DNA of 64,000 nt from a bacterium 1XD42-76 (lineage in GTDB: Bacteria > Bacillota > Clostridia > Lachnospirales > Lachnospiraceae). Positions 51,227-60,309 of the stretch are shown in pieces; the first letter of the stretch is position 1; every line of letters begins with the position of its first letter. The stretch covers positions 1 through 64,000 of the forward strand of contig QZDW01000008.1 in the NCBI GenBank assembly GCA_009917545.1, read 5' to 3'. A program made the translations under genes and the position numbers. The notes below the pieces were generated by a model, which had not been told where the DNA came from, did no database searches, and worked only from the letters and a program-made list of their open reading frames with translations.

Positions 51227-51714
51227 ATATCGTTCTTTACGAACCGGAAATGCCGGCCAATACAGGCAACATCGGCAGAACATGTGTGGCAACGAATACA
51301 AGACTGCATCTCATCGAACCGCTGGGATTCCGGCTGGGGGAAAAGCAGCGCGTGCGTGCAGGACTTGATTACTGGGACAAGCTGGACGTAACCGTGTACA
51401 GCGATTACGGGGAGTTCCTGGAGCGCAATCCGGGGGCAAGGCTTTATTTCGCGACAACCAAGGCGACCCGGGCATATACAGAGGTGCAGTACGAACCGGA
51501 CTGCTTTCTCGTATTCGGCCCGGAGAGCCGCGGCCTGCCGGAGGAACTTCTGGCAGAGAATCAAAGCTCCTGCGTGCGGATCCCCATGTGGGGGGACATC
51601 CGTTCCCTGAACCTATCAAATGCGGCGGCTGTTGTGCTCTACGAGGCGTTACGGCAGAACGGCTTCGAGCGTATGACAATGACCGGCCGGCTTCACAGGT
51701 TAGAGTGGCAGTGA
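51223..51714 (+). CDS. trmL: tRNA (cytidine/uridine-34-2'-O)-methyltransferase
   Basis: 163 residues, SPOUT fold with the trefoil knot: MNIVLYEPEMPANTGNIGRT, LHLIEPLGFRLGEKQRVRAG, LVFGPESRGLPEELLAENQS, VRIPMWGDIRSLNLSNAAAV. It methylates the wobble nucleotide of tRNA-Leu isoacceptors. GTG 51223 overlaps the aminotransferase stop. Its 3' end overlaps convergent bioB by 15 bp. Confidence 0.95.
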   Translation: MNIVLYEPEMPANTGNIGRTCVATNTRLHLIEPLGFRLGEKQRVRAGLDYWDKLDVTVYSDYGEFLERNPGARLYFATTKATRAYTEVQYEPDCFLVFGPESRGLPEELLAENQSSCVRIPMWGDIRSLNLSNAAAVVLYEALRQNGFERMTMTGRLHRLEWQ

Positions 51715-52668
51715 GACACAAAATCCCAGTTCACGGACCATCTGCATATCTGTTTCCACAGTGATGCCTGCCGTAGTGAGCATATCTCCGGAGATCGCCG
51801 CATTCGCGCCGGATACAAAGCAGCTCTGCCCCCTGTCCTCCATCAGCCCGCGCCCGCCTGCCAGACGGATAAAGGCTCGGGGAAGGATAAAGCGGTAGAC
51901 TGCCACAATCCGGCGCATTTCTTCTGTACCCAGCGGTTCCATTTCAGCCAGAGGCGTACCCGGGATCGGATTGAGCATATTAACCGGCACACTCTGGACT
52001 CCCAGTTCCCTAAGTGAAAATGCCATGTCAATGCGGTCTTCCACTGTCTCTCCCAACCCCATGATTCCGCCCGAACAGACCGTCAGGCCTGCGGCCTGCG
52101 CAGCACGGATGGCATTTACCTTGTCATCGAAGGTGTGCGTCGTGCAGATGTTTGGAAAGTTTCTCCAGGACGTCTCCAGGTTATTGTGGGCCCGGCAGAC
52201 ACCGGCTTCTTTTAGCTTCCGGAATTGTCCCTCGTCCAGAAGGCCGACAGAAACACAGACGGACAGCTTCGTTTCCGCCTTGATTCTCCGGATTGCCAGA
52301 CATAAGCTGTCAATCTCCGCATCGGACAAACGTTTTCCCGACGTGACGACAGAGTAACGCAGTACTCCACGCGCGTCATCCTTTTTTGCCTGTGCCACAA
52401 GCTCGTTTGCAGAAAGCAAAGGATATTCGGAGGAGCCGGTATGATTGTGAGCAGACTGGGCACAAAAACGACAATTCTCTGAACATTTCCCGCTTTTTCC
52501 GTTTATAATCGTACATAGATCAAAGGAATCAGCACAAAAATGCCTGCGGATTTTGTCCGCATATTCACATAGCTCTTCCAAAGGCAGCGCATATAATGCA
52601 AGCGCCTCTGATCTGGAAACTTCTCTGCCCTGCAATATCTCTTCTGTCAGCTCTTTTATACTTACCAT
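51700..52668 (-). CDS. bioB: Biotin synthase
   Basis: 322 residues. Radical SAM motif GKCSENCRFCAQSAHNHTG (CxxxCxxC), VTSGKRLSD, ETSWRNFPNICTTHTFDD with the auxiliary-cluster Cys region, SGGIMGLGETVEDRIDMAF and PVNMLNPIPGTPLAEMEPLG, ending IRLAGGRGLMEDRGQSCFVS, where the 2Fe-2S Arg and Asn-like residues lie. Converts dethiobiotin to biotin. It is the only bio gene in the window, so dethiobiotin may be made elsewhere or imported. Promoter with a BirA-type operator at 52753-52805. Confidence 0.95.
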   Translation of the reverse strand: MVSIKELTEEILQGREVSRSEALALYALPLEELCEYADKIRRHFCADSFDLCTIINGKSGKCSENCRFCAQSAHNHTGSSEYPLLSANELVAQAKKDDARGVLRYSVVTSGKRLSDAEIDSLCLAIRRIKAETKLSVCVSVGLLDEGQFRKLKEAGVCRAHNNLETSWRNFPNICTTHTFDDKVNAIRAAQAAGLTVCSGGIMGLGETVEDRIDMAFSLRELGVQSVPVNMLNPIPGTPLAEMEPLGTEEMRRIVAVYRFILPRAFIRLAGGRGLMEDRGQSCFVSGANAAISGDMLTTAGITVETDMQMVRELGFCVSLPL

Positions 52669-52752
52669 ATCCGTATCCCTTTCCCGTTATGAAATTGTTT
52701 CTTTTGTGTACTTTCCTGATGCATCACAATATAACTTCTGCAATTAACGTAA

Positions 52753-52805
52753 ATGATAACATGGCACTGGCACAATGTCAACTAAAAATAGTAATTGGTT
52801 TACAT
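52753..52805 (-). promoter_or_regulatory. bioB promoter overlapped by a BirA-type operator
   Basis: Minus-strand promoter: TTGACA (complement of 52776-52781), 17-base spacer, TATCAT (complement of 52753-52758). An inverted repeat ATGTCAACT (52775-52783) and GGTTTACAT (52797-52805), 13-base spacer, covers the -35 box. The arms follow the Firmicutes BirA operator pattern TTGTNAACC-N-GGTTNACAA, with some mismatches. Confidence 0.75.
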
Positions 52806-53139
52806 GTGGACAGTAATTGTGTGGAAAAGCAGATAACAGCCGGGACGCCCAAGACCTGCTGTTCCTTGGAGGTATGTTAAATAACTTGTCATCTATAAGG
52901 ATACATCCAAAATCGCCTCCAATTAGAAAAAGTACTTATTGATTAAGGGCGTGAAGGGCCGTATGTTTTGTTTGGTTTGTCAAGTGCTTATGAGAAAAAG
53001 TGGATGATTTTTGAAAAAGGGAGCCTGGAAGCCTCATAAAATAAGGGCTGAAGATTCCGAGAAGTTATAAGAGAGAGGCAGTGGGAAAGATAGCAGGAGT
53101 ATCAGACATACTCTTTCCGCCCTATATCTTGTTTCTGTA
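52806..53139. other. Intergenic, nothing recognised
   Basis: No gene, and no structured element found. Short T-rich runs are present. It separates the bioB control region from the toxin-antitoxin remnant. Confidence 0.5.
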
Positions 53140-53501
53140 TTACAAGGTATACTTTTCCCTGCGTTTGTATGCCTCTTTATAGACCTGTTCATCCGTGCGC
53201 GCTGAGATTATGATAATCCTCATGACGGTTTCTGTTTTTTCAAGTTGGTAGACGACACGGATGCCCAAATCCAGAAACTTGATTTTTAAAAGGTTTGTAA
53301 GATTGGTTCCGCTTTTATTGCCGAAGGGCTTGCCATAGCCGCCCTGGAAAGTGGGGAGAGGATGACTGCGGATGGCTGGTTATTTTTTAGCACAATCAGC
53401 TGGCGTTCAGAGTGCAGCCGGTCAAAAATCCGGGACGCCTGACCGCGGTTGAACTGGGTAATGGGGACAAGGCTTTGTAATAAGTCGGTTGTAAATGCCA
53501 T
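53140..53501 (-). pseudogene. Toxin-antitoxin remnant: antitoxin N-terminus joined to RelE/ParE toxin C-terminus
   Basis: From ATG 53501 (GGAGG upstream) the frame gives the N-terminal antitoxin domain (FTTDLLQSLVPITQFNRGQA, SRIFDRLHSERQLIVLKNNQ, PSAVILSP), a Phd/YefM-like fold. Soon after ILSP the homology stops. In another frame the toxin C-terminus follows (GGYGKPFGNKSGTNLTNL, LKIKFLDLGIRVVYQLEKTE, TVMRIIIISARTDEQVYKEA) and stops at 53140. The antitoxin C-terminus and the toxin N-terminus have been deleted, so neither product is complete. The 3' part is typical of RelE/ParE ribonuclease/gyrase toxins. Confidence 0.8.
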
Positions 53502-54012
53502 AGGAATACCTCCTGAAATGGATTTGTTAGATAGTATTATATGCGGTATGAGGAGGAATATCAATAAATATAAAATAATTTATCATTAAAAAAGTATTAC
53601 TTTTTATTGTAATAAAGTTGCGGTGAGGAAAGCAGGTGATCGTTATACTTATACGGATGTGGCAGGTGGTTAAATGTGTGGATGCATGAAAGGCACAGCG
53701 ATTATCTGCAATAATATGATGGAGGATAGCAAACTTCCTACAAAGAAATATTTCATATCTTGTAAAAAAAGAAAACGATAACCGGAAACATGTGATAGAA
53801 ATATACAATCAGGCAGTTCGTATGCAGAATAGAGAAAGTAATATACGTGGTTATCAAAAAGGTTTCATTCTATTTTTGCCCAACTGTCACAAGGGAAACA
53901 GCGTATATGAAGAGTGACAGGAGGCGTTGATGTGTCGAGGAACTGTCAACATAGGCATGATGGTAATCTCTAAATAAGAGAGCCGGACACGATATTTCCA
54001 GACGGAAATAAA
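53502..54012. other. AT-rich intergenic, nothing recognised
   Basis: AT-rich stretch with no recognised gene, between the toxin-antitoxin remnant and the 104-bp MITE. A few short frames are present without ribosome-binding sites. Confidence 0.5.
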
Positions 54013-54116
54013 AAGGGGCTGTCGCAACAAGAAAAAGGCATACAGGAGATAGCGTTTTTATTTTCCGTGAAAATCAATATCTTGTATGAAAATTTCTTAA
54101 TGCGACAGCTACCTTA
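54013..54116. mobile_element. 104-bp MITE with long terminal inverted repeats
   Basis: Left end AGGGGCTGTCGCAACAAGAA (within 54013-54032), right end complementary: TTCTTAATGCGACAGCTACC (54094-54113). Arms match over roughly 38 bp with a few mismatches, leaving about 25 bp of inner sequence. GGGGCTGTCGCA is reminiscent of terminal repeats of IS1182/ISL3-like elements in Clostridia, so this may be a non-autonomous derivative. No transposase is present in the window. Confidence 0.65.
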
Positions 54117-54188
54117 TTTATAGATAACACTGCCACAGAAACGGCTCCCGTTTCACCTGTGGAGGTATTCCGAAAAAATTTGCACTAC

Positions 54189-56024
54189 TTATATCTCAAT
54201 CAGATGGAAAGGAATCTGGTTGGCGCGCAGAAGCTGGGATTCCCTGTGGTGGCAGGTGAAGAGCAGGATCTGGCTGTCATGGCTGTCTGCCAGCCACTTT
54301 ATGGCTGTGCGGAGCCGTTCATCGTCATACTGTGTGAAGCTGTCATCGAAAATCAGCGGAAGAGGGCCCGAATCCCCTGAGAGGAGCTTGGCAGCTGCCA
54401 GACGGAGCGCCAGGTAGACCTGATCAATCGTACCGCTGCTGACATGCTCAAGCGGGACAAGCCTGGTTCTGGTATTCAGGAAAACATTGAGATTTTCGTC
54501 AATACTCATACTGTTATAGATCCCGCCGGTGATCCCGGCCAGAAGGTGTGACGCCTCCTGATTCAGATACAGCCCAAAGGAATTGCGGATGGAGGAGGAG
54601 AGATCAGTCATGGTCTCCTGTGCCATGTCGATGGCAGCGATCTCCTCCCGGATCCTGTCATTTTCTGCCAGAACCCGTTTTAGGGCTGAAGCACGCGTCT
54701 TGCACTGATTCAGGTATTCCAGCTTTTTTTCCAGCTCCCACTGGGTCCGCTGCTGATTTTCGATCATTTCACTGCAGCCGTTCTGCTTCTGATGGAGGGA
54801 GTTGATCTCTTCCATGCTCTTTTTTAAGGCATTTTCCGACTGGGAGATCATGTCGCAGAGCTCTAAATATTCTTTCATTTTATTCTCAAAGCATTCCATC
54901 GTCTGCTCAGACACGTCTGACATGTCAAGGTACTTTTGGAAAAGCTCAGACAAAGCGGCCTTGTTTTCCAAGAGGCTTTTTCTGGTAGCCCGGTTCCTTC
55001 TGGAGAGGAGGAAAGCAAGACTGAAAAAAAGTATGGAGATACAGCCGGCTCCGGCGCACAGAGGCAGGAAACGGTCAAAATCCGAGAGGCCAAGCCATAC
55101 GGCGCTCCCGGCCGCATAAAGGGCAAGGAGGAAAATCAGAGTTACGGCAGCTTTGTGGAGCTTTGTCGGCTGTCTGAGCGAAGCCTCATTAAAATGATTA
55201 TAAAAAGACCGGCATTGCTCAAGACAGGAGGTAACGGAGCTGCGGTCGGAAAAATGGTGATCGGCGAGAAGCTTTTTGGCATCCTGAAGCTTGTGGTCAA
55301 GGGTATCCTTTTCATTCTGTGCCGTCTCAACCGTCTCCCGTATCTGACGGCGCAGCTGCTGATATGCGGGGAGCTGGTTTTCGTACCTGGAGGACGAGAC
55401 TTCCAGATCGAGTCCGCGAATCTCTGCCAGGAGAGCCGTATATTCGCGCGAGGCATCCGGCACCAGATTAGCCTCCAGACTGCGGCGTTTATTTCTCAGA
55501 AAGGAAGAGGCCCTGGTGATATTGAGGGCGATATTTCCTGTCGTGTTCATGTTGGCGATATAGTTTTTCAGCTCGCCGGCCATGCTCTCCTCCGTCGCGC
55601 TTTTTAGCTGCCCGATGCTGATAGTGTTATTGTAGGAAGTCTCATTCAGGCCGCACAGGAGCCGGTCCATGAGCGCCTTTGTCGGCTCTTCCTCCCGCCC
55701 CAGCGTTTCGTTAATGATACGGAAGGTCTTATTCTCCTTGCGGAACCGGCGTTCAATCCGGTAAACGGTATCACCTGAAGCCAGTCTGAGCCAGCCTTCA
55801 TAGGCTCCGCTGTTCTCCCAGGGCTCATATTTGGTGTACAGATCATTTTTGGATGCCCGGCCGCGGCCCCGTTCGATGCCGAACAGCATGCCGCGGATAA
55901 ACGTGTGCAGGGTGGATTTTCCGGCCTCATTTTTGCCGTAAATGACATTAATGCCGTCCTCAAAGGGAATGGTGCGGTCATGGAATTTTCCGAAGCCGTT
56001 GATATGCAGTTCCAGTAATTTCAT
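54189..56024 (-). CDS. SbcC/Rad50-like ATPase (YhaN type)
   Basis: 611 residues. N-terminal KLLELHINGFGKFHDRTI, Walker A in NVIYGKNEAGKSTLHTFI, then long coiled coils (about 170-480) with two hydrophobic helices near 290-340 (AAVTLIFLLALYAAGSAVWL and CISILFFSLAFLLSRRN) as in YhaN. Signature-like LVPLEHVSSGTIDQVYLALR, Walker B PLPLIFDDSFTQYDD, and a final helix ending FHLIEI. It overlaps the nuclease gene by 4 bp. The pair is an SbcCD/YhaNO-like DNA repair complex on the membrane. Confidence 0.9.
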   Translation of the reverse strand: MKLLELHINGFGKFHDRTIPFEDGINVIYGKNEAGKSTLHTFIRGMLFGIERGRGRASKNDLYTKYEPWENSGAYEGWLRLASGDTVYRIERRFRKENKTFRIINETLGREEEPTKALMDRLLCGLNETSYNNTISIGQLKSATEESMAGELKNYIANMNTTGNIALNITRASSFLRNKRRSLEANLVPDASREYTALLAEIRGLDLEVSSSRYENQLPAYQQLRRQIRETVETAQNEKDTLDHKLQDAKKLLADHHFSDRSSVTSCLEQCRSFYNHFNEASLRQPTKLHKAAVTLIFLLALYAAGSAVWLGLSDFDRFLPLCAGAGCISILFFSLAFLLSRRNRATRKSLLENKAALSELFQKYLDMSDVSEQTMECFENKMKEYLELCDMISQSENALKKSMEEINSLHQKQNGCSEMIENQQRTQWELEKKLEYLNQCKTRASALKRVLAENDRIREEIAAIDMAQETMTDLSSSIRNSFGLYLNQEASHLLAGITGGIYNSMSIDENLNVFLNTRTRLVPLEHVSSGTIDQVYLALRLAAAKLLSGDSGPLPLIFDDSFTQYDDERLRTAIKWLADSHDSQILLFTCHHRESQLLRANQIPFHLIEI

Positions 56025-57097
56025 ACCTGACTCCTTTCATCCTTTGTCATTAGCAGGGCATGGATCCCATAATGCAGGGCCTTTTTCTCCACAGTGCTCA
56101 TATCGTCTTTCATAAGCGCCTGAATGTAGAAACCGATCATATCGCCGGAATGTTCTGCAAACAGTGCATGAAAATCATACTGAGGCTCTGACTCGTCGAG
56201 AATCTCGATGATATTCCACTGGCCGGAGAGGAAATCGAGATCGAATTCGGTGTCAGGGTCACGCATGCCGCGGATACGGAAGCGGTAAATGTTGGAAGCC
56301 CCGCGTTTGCGGATCTCATCGGCAATGATTTGCGACAGCTCTGTAGTCGTGGAGGCCGGAGTGACATTGATGACAAGAGGGATATACTGTGCCTGGCAGA
56401 CGGGCTTGAATTCAAGGGAAACGACCTGCCCGGTCGTGTCATCAATGGTGCCGGAAAAAAAGCCGTGGGGGCCGGTCTCCGTCATATCCAGCGGCTCAGG
56501 GGAACCAGCGTAGGCCATACGGTTTTCCAGGAGGACGGCTGGTTTGTGGATATGTCCCAGAGCAATATAAGAAAACGGGGAGGCGGCCAGTACGTGCTTG
56601 TCAAATGGAAGATGCTTTGCATCGCCTCCGTGCAGCATAAGAAGCCGGATCCGCCGGGAATCCGGAATAGAAAAGTCTGCAACGCGGTTTTCTGTGATCT
56701 CCGACGTGTGATAACTAAAGCCGTACACCTCGGTATTCAGATCTTCAAAATAAACGGAGGTCAACGTTTCATCCATAAGAAACGTGACATTGGGGCACCA
56801 GGTAAAACTCAGGATAGCGGAGCTCTTACGGATGCGGTCGTGATTTCCCGCAATGATGACAACACGTGTGGCGGGTATGGTTGAAAAGAGGTAGTTGATT
56901 TCCTTTAAATCGCGCGCCAAAGGCTGCCGGTGAAACAGATCACCCGAAATCATCAGTAGATCCGTGCGCTCCTCCCTGGCTTCTTCAATAATGGCCTGAA
57001 AGGTCAGGCGGACAGCCTGTTCCCGCTTCTTTCCCCAGGGCCTGTCACTGTCCGGAATCATACCCCAGTGGATGTCGGCTGTATGGATAAATTTCAT
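56021..57097 (-). CDS. DNA repair exonuclease, SbcD/YhaO-like metallophosphoesterase
   Basis: 358 residues from ATG 57097, GGGAGG upstream. Calcineurin-like phosphoesterase motifs: KFIHTADIHWGM, LLMISGDLFHRQPL (GDxxH), VVIIAGNHDRIRK (GNHD), LLMLHGGDAKHLPF, YIALGHIHKPAVL (GH-x-H). The C-terminal half (about 230-358) likely binds the ATPase. Partner of the overlapping upstream-coded SbcC-like gene. Confidence 0.92.
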   Translation of the reverse strand: MKFIHTADIHWGMIPDSDRPWGKKREQAVRLTFQAIIEEAREERTDLLMISGDLFHRQPLARDLKEINYLFSTIPATRVVIIAGNHDRIRKSSAILSFTWCPNVTFLMDETLTSVYFEDLNTEVYGFSYHTSEITENRVADFSIPDSRRIRLLMLHGGDAKHLPFDKHVLAASPFSYIALGHIHKPAVLLENRMAYAGSPEPLDMTETGPHGFFSGTIDDTTGQVVSLEFKPVCQAQYIPLVINVTPASTTTELSQIIADEIRKRGASNIYRFRIRGMRDPDTEFDLDFLSGQWNIIEILDESEPQYDFHALFAEHSGDMIGFYIQALMKDDMSTVEKKALHYGIHALLMTKDERSQV

Positions 57098-57162
57098 GCA
57101 TTTGCCTCCCATCAGTCAGATACACAGAAATCCCTGCCGCATTTCCATGTACTCAGGTATCA

Positions 57163-57201
57163 CAAAAAAGGAGCGCCGCCGATGACAAAAGACGCTCCTT
57201 T
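57163..57201 (-). terminator. Terminator before the SbcD-like gene region (asnS 3' side)
   Basis: On the minus strand AAAGGAGCG pairs with CGCTCCTTT and is followed by TTTTTT. It lies 3' of asnS, between asnS and the SbcCD-like pair. Confidence 0.8.
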
Positions 57202-57223
57202 CCCCAAACGGGCTGACATCGTT

Positions 57224-58615
57224 TTATAAGTCGCAGTTCTTTACAGTACGCGGGAACGGAAGTACGTCGCGGATATTGCTCATACCGGTCAGGTACATGA
57301 CACAACGTTCAAAACCGAGGCCAAAGCCGGAATGGCGGACGGAACCGTACTTTCTGAGATCAAGGTAGAAGCCGTAATCCTCTTCCCTTAAATCCAGCTC
57401 GTGCATGCGAGAAAGAAGCTTCTCATAGCTGTCCTCCCTCTGGCTTCCGCCGATGATCTCGCCGATGCCGGGTACAAGACAGTCCATCGCAGCCACGGTC
57501 TTGCCATCATCATTCTGCTTCATGTAGAAAGCCTTGATATCTTTGGGATAGTCTGTTACAAAGACAGGCTTTTTGTAGAGCTCCTCTGTCAGGAAGCGCT
57601 CATGTTCTGTCTGGAGATCGCATCCCCAGAATACCTTGTACTCGAATTTATCGTTGTGCTTCTCAAGAAGCTCGACAGCTTCGGTATAGGTGACATGTCC
57701 AAAGTCGGAATTGAGAACATGATTGAGACGTTCAAGAAGCTGTTTATCGACAAACTGGTTGAAAAAATTCATCTCTGCCGGTGCATGATCAAGAACATAA
57801 CGGATGACGTACTTTAACATCCCCTCGGCCACAGCCATATTATCCTTGAGATCGGCAAATGCCATCTCTGGCTCAATCATCCAGAATTCGGCGGCATGGC
57901 GTGCAGTATTGGAGTTCTCGGCACGGAACGTAGGGCCAAAGGTGTAAATATTACGGAAGGCCATTGCATAGGCCTCGCCGTTGAGCTGGCCGCTTACGGT
58001 CAGATTTGTAGGCTTGCCGAAAAAGTCCTGGGAATAGTCAATGGATCCATCCTCACTGTGCGGCAAATCTGTCAGATTCAAGGTTGTCACCTGGAACATT
58101 TCACCGGCTCCTTCACAGTCACTGCCTGTAATCAGGGGCGTGTGCACATAGACAAAGCCCTGCTCCTGGAAATACTGGTGGATGGCATAGGCGATCAGGG
58201 AACGGACGCGGAATACGGCCTGGAAGGTGTTGGTCCTGGGACGGAGATGAGAAATTGTCCGCAGGTATTCGAAGGTGTGGCGCTTCTTCTGAAGCGGGTA
58301 GGAGGTATCGGAAACGCCTTCTACCAGGATTTCATCCGCCTGAATCTCAAAAGGCTGCTTGGCTTCCGGAGTCGCCACGAGCGTACCCTTTACCAGGATG
58401 GATGCACCTACGTTGAGTTTGGAAATCTCTGCGAAATTGCTCATGGTATCATGGTAGACGATCTGCAGCGTATCGAAGCAGGTACCGTCATTTAAAACAA
58501 TAAAACCGAAGGACTTGGAATCTCGGATACTGCGGATCCATCCGCCCACCCGGACTTCCTTATCCAGATACTGATCTGGTGTGTGAAATAATTCTCTGAC
58601 TGTTATAAGCTCCAT
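57224..58615 (-). CDS. asnS: Asparaginyl-tRNA synthetase
   Basis: 463 residues from ATG 58615, GAGGAG upstream. OB-fold anticodon domain (about 1-105: [39 protein letters not shown]), then the class II catalytic core: [20 protein letters not shown] (motif 1), [36 protein letters not shown] (motif 2 side) and [21 protein letters not shown] (motif 3). No T-box leader is visible upstream. It ends [14 protein letters not shown]. Confidence 0.96.
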   Translation of the reverse strand: MELITVRELFHTPDQYLDKEVRVGGWIRSIRDSKSFGFIVLNDGTCFDTLQIVYHDTMSNFAEISKLNVGASILVKGTLVATPEAKQPFEIQADEILVEGVSDTSYPLQKKRHTFEYLRTISHLRPRTNTFQAVFRVRSLIAYAIHQYFQEQGFVYVHTPLITGSDCEGAGEMFQVTTLNLTDLPHSEDGSIDYSQDFFGKPTNLTVSGQLNGEAYAMAFRNIYTFGPTFRAENSNTARHAAEFWMIEPEMAFADLKDNMAVAEGMLKYVIRYVLDHAPAEMNFFNQFVDKQLLERLNHVLNSDFGHVTYTEAVELLEKHNDKFEYKVFWGCDLQTEHERFLTEELYKKPVFVTDYPKDIKAFYMKQNDDGKTVAAMDCLVPGIGEIIGGSQREDSYEKLLSRMHELDLREEDYGFYLDLRKYGSVRHSGFGLGFERCVMYLTGMSNIRDVLPFPRTVKNCDL

Positions 58616-58703
58616 TTGTATCAAATCTCCTCATTTTATGTGATAAGCGGTTTAGGAAAAGCCGCTTGGCTCCAACTTTCCTGTTCCCACATTAGTTTAT
58701 GTC

Positions 58704-58732
58704 AGTATAGCGTATTTTACGCGGAGATTCAA
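58704..58732 (-). promoter_or_regulatory. asnS promoter
   Basis: Minus strand: TTGAAT (complement of 58727-58732), 17-base spacer, TATACT (complement of 58704-58709), about 90 bp upstream of asnS. A small AAGCGG/CCGCTT hairpin lies in the leader. Confidence 0.7.
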
Positions 58733-58863
58733 GAGGAAAAGGGGGAAGTTTAGTCATATTTGACAGGCTGTGTGTAAATGCGTCTTTTCTTTTGGGGGCA
58801 GTTATTGTATAATAAATTAGGATACATTTGACAGAATTGAATATGATATAAGGGGAACATGCA

Positions 58864-60027
58864 TTGTTTGACACAGAATTACTTTTTCGGGAAAATACAG
58901 AAACATCTAACGTGAGATGGAACATAAAAAATGGGAGAGTCATCATCCCTTTCAAAAGACAAAGAATTGATGGGAAAGCGATCCGGCAGTTATTAAAAAT
59001 TGTTAATACGGTAGAAAAGAAATTTGCCGGTTCCAAAATACCTCTGACAATTGATATGGGGGATGTTGTTTTTGCAGATAAACTGACACTGGTTATATTT
59101 GAGTGCATTTGTTTTTATATCATCACCATATGTAAAAGAACTGTCTACTTACAATATCTCATATCCCAAAACGATATATGGACGGAAGGCGTACGCTCAG
59201 CCCCCTTTTTACTGTTGGGGACGCATAATAAGGAACATACGGATAAATTTATAAAAAAATTTAAGTTTGAAGCATTCGGCAATCATTTTCGAAAAATTAT
59301 AGGTCCATCAGAGGATAAGATGGAATTAAGTAAATTGATGACGGAAATTGAATTATTTCTGAGATTATTTTCAGTTGGTGAGGATTGCAGAGACAAAATA
59401 TCGGAAGTGATAGTAGAATTAGTCGGAAATGCCGGGGAGCACGCCAAAACAGAAAGTTTGCTGGATGTTGATGTGACTTTTCCATACACCAATAGCAGGA
59501 CAGGGGAGGACGTATATGGAATCAATATAGTGATCCTTAATTTTTCCCATAGATTGTTTGGTACAGCACTAAAAGAAAAATTGCACTCAGATCATACCCC
59601 CGAAATGCGAAACAACTTAAGGTATCATACAGTGTTAAACGCGTATGAAAATCATGCAAAACAATTTAACGACTGGTATGGAGAAGAAGACTTTTACAAT
59701 ATTGCTTCTTTCCAGCATAAAATATCCGGCCGGGAAGACGCTCTGTTGTATGGCGGAACCGGACTGACTAAATTGATTGAATCTTTGGAGAAAATGTCGG
59801 ATGCACATCATTGTTATATGCTAACAGGGTGTCGCGTGATAAACTTTATAAGCGAGCATTTGTTATATGGAAATGATGAATGGATAAGCTTTAACGGCTC
59901 TAAAGATTTTTTTGACAACATACCTGATAAAAGTGTGATTAGCGGATGCCCCGTATATTTCCCCGGAACTGCCTATAATTTGAACTTTGTCATGAAAAAG
60001 GAGACTGAAAATGGAAGCAAGAATTGA
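58864..60027 (+). CDS. HATPase-type ATP-binding protein with STAS-like N-terminal domain
   Basis: 387 residues from TTG 58864 (AAGGGGAACA upstream). The N-terminal part (about 15-130) has a STAS/MlaB-like strand-helix pattern: GRVIIPFKRQRIDGKAIRQL, LTIDMGDVVFADKLTLVIF. The middle is an HATPase_c-type ATP-binding domain: RDKISEVIVELVGNAGEHAK (N-box), YGINIVILNFSHRL and later ALLYGGTGLTKLIESLEKM (G-box-like). No kinase phospho-acceptor or membrane helices. It is AT-rich, like the next two genes and unlike asnS and mntP. With the adjacent STAS-like gene it forms a pair known from anti-sigma/partner switches; a defence or stress function is inference. Confidence 0.75.
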   Translation: MFDTELLFRENTETSNVRWNIKNGRVIIPFKRQRIDGKAIRQLLKIVNTVEKKFAGSKIPLTIDMGDVVFADKLTLVIFECICFYIITICKRTVYLQYLISQNDIWTEGVRSAPFLLLGTHNKEHTDKFIKKFKFEAFGNHFRKIIGPSEDKMELSKLMTEIELFLRLFSVGEDCRDKISEVIVELVGNAGEHAKTESLLDVDVTFPYTNSRTGEDVYGINIVILNFSHRLFGTALKEKLHSDHTPEMRNNLRYHTVLNAYENHAKQFNDWYGEEDFYNIASFQHKISGREDALLYGGTGLTKLIESLEKMSDAHHCYMLTGCRVINFISEHLLYGNDEWISFNGSKDFFDNIPDKSVISGCPVYFPGTAYNLNFVMKKETENGSKN

Positions 60028-60295
60028 ACTGATTTTGGATAGAACTGTTACGAGACTGGCAGGATACGAGTTAGGAAAAAAGGTATTTGATGAACAGGTA
60101 AAGGATAAAATAGACTATGACAGCCCGATTACGATTGTATTTCCGGATAATATTAAAAAATTGGCCTCTTCTTTTATCCAGGGATTTTTCGGAGAAATAA
60201 TAGAGAATATTGGGATTGTTGGAATCGAGAAGCAAGTAACCATAGTGGCTGAAAATGATAAACTGCCGAAAAGTATTATTGAAAATTTGCTATAA
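60011..60295 (+). CDS. STAS-like domain protein, DUF4325 type
   Basis: 94 residues. RTVTRLAGYELGKKVFDEQV, SPITIVFPDNIKKLASSFIQ, GFFGEIIENIGIVGIEKQV, ENDKLPKSIIENLL. This is the layout of the STAS-like DUF4325 domain, a helical-beta switch module that often pairs with HATPase proteins. It overlaps the preceding gene by 17 bp and is followed within 15 bp by the small membrane protein. Function is unknown; a partner-switching role is inferred. Confidence 0.75.
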   Translation: MEARIELILDRTVTRLAGYELGKKVFDEQVKDKIDYDSPITIVFPDNIKKLASSFIQGFFGEIIENIGIVGIEKQVTIVAENDKLPKSIIENLL

Positions 60296-60309
60296 TGGAG
60301 GGAGACAGT

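Noticed and set aside
58625-58860. A T-box leader upstream of asnS
   Set aside because: No specifier-loop layout and no AGGGTGGNACCGCG element was found; only a small hairpin is present.
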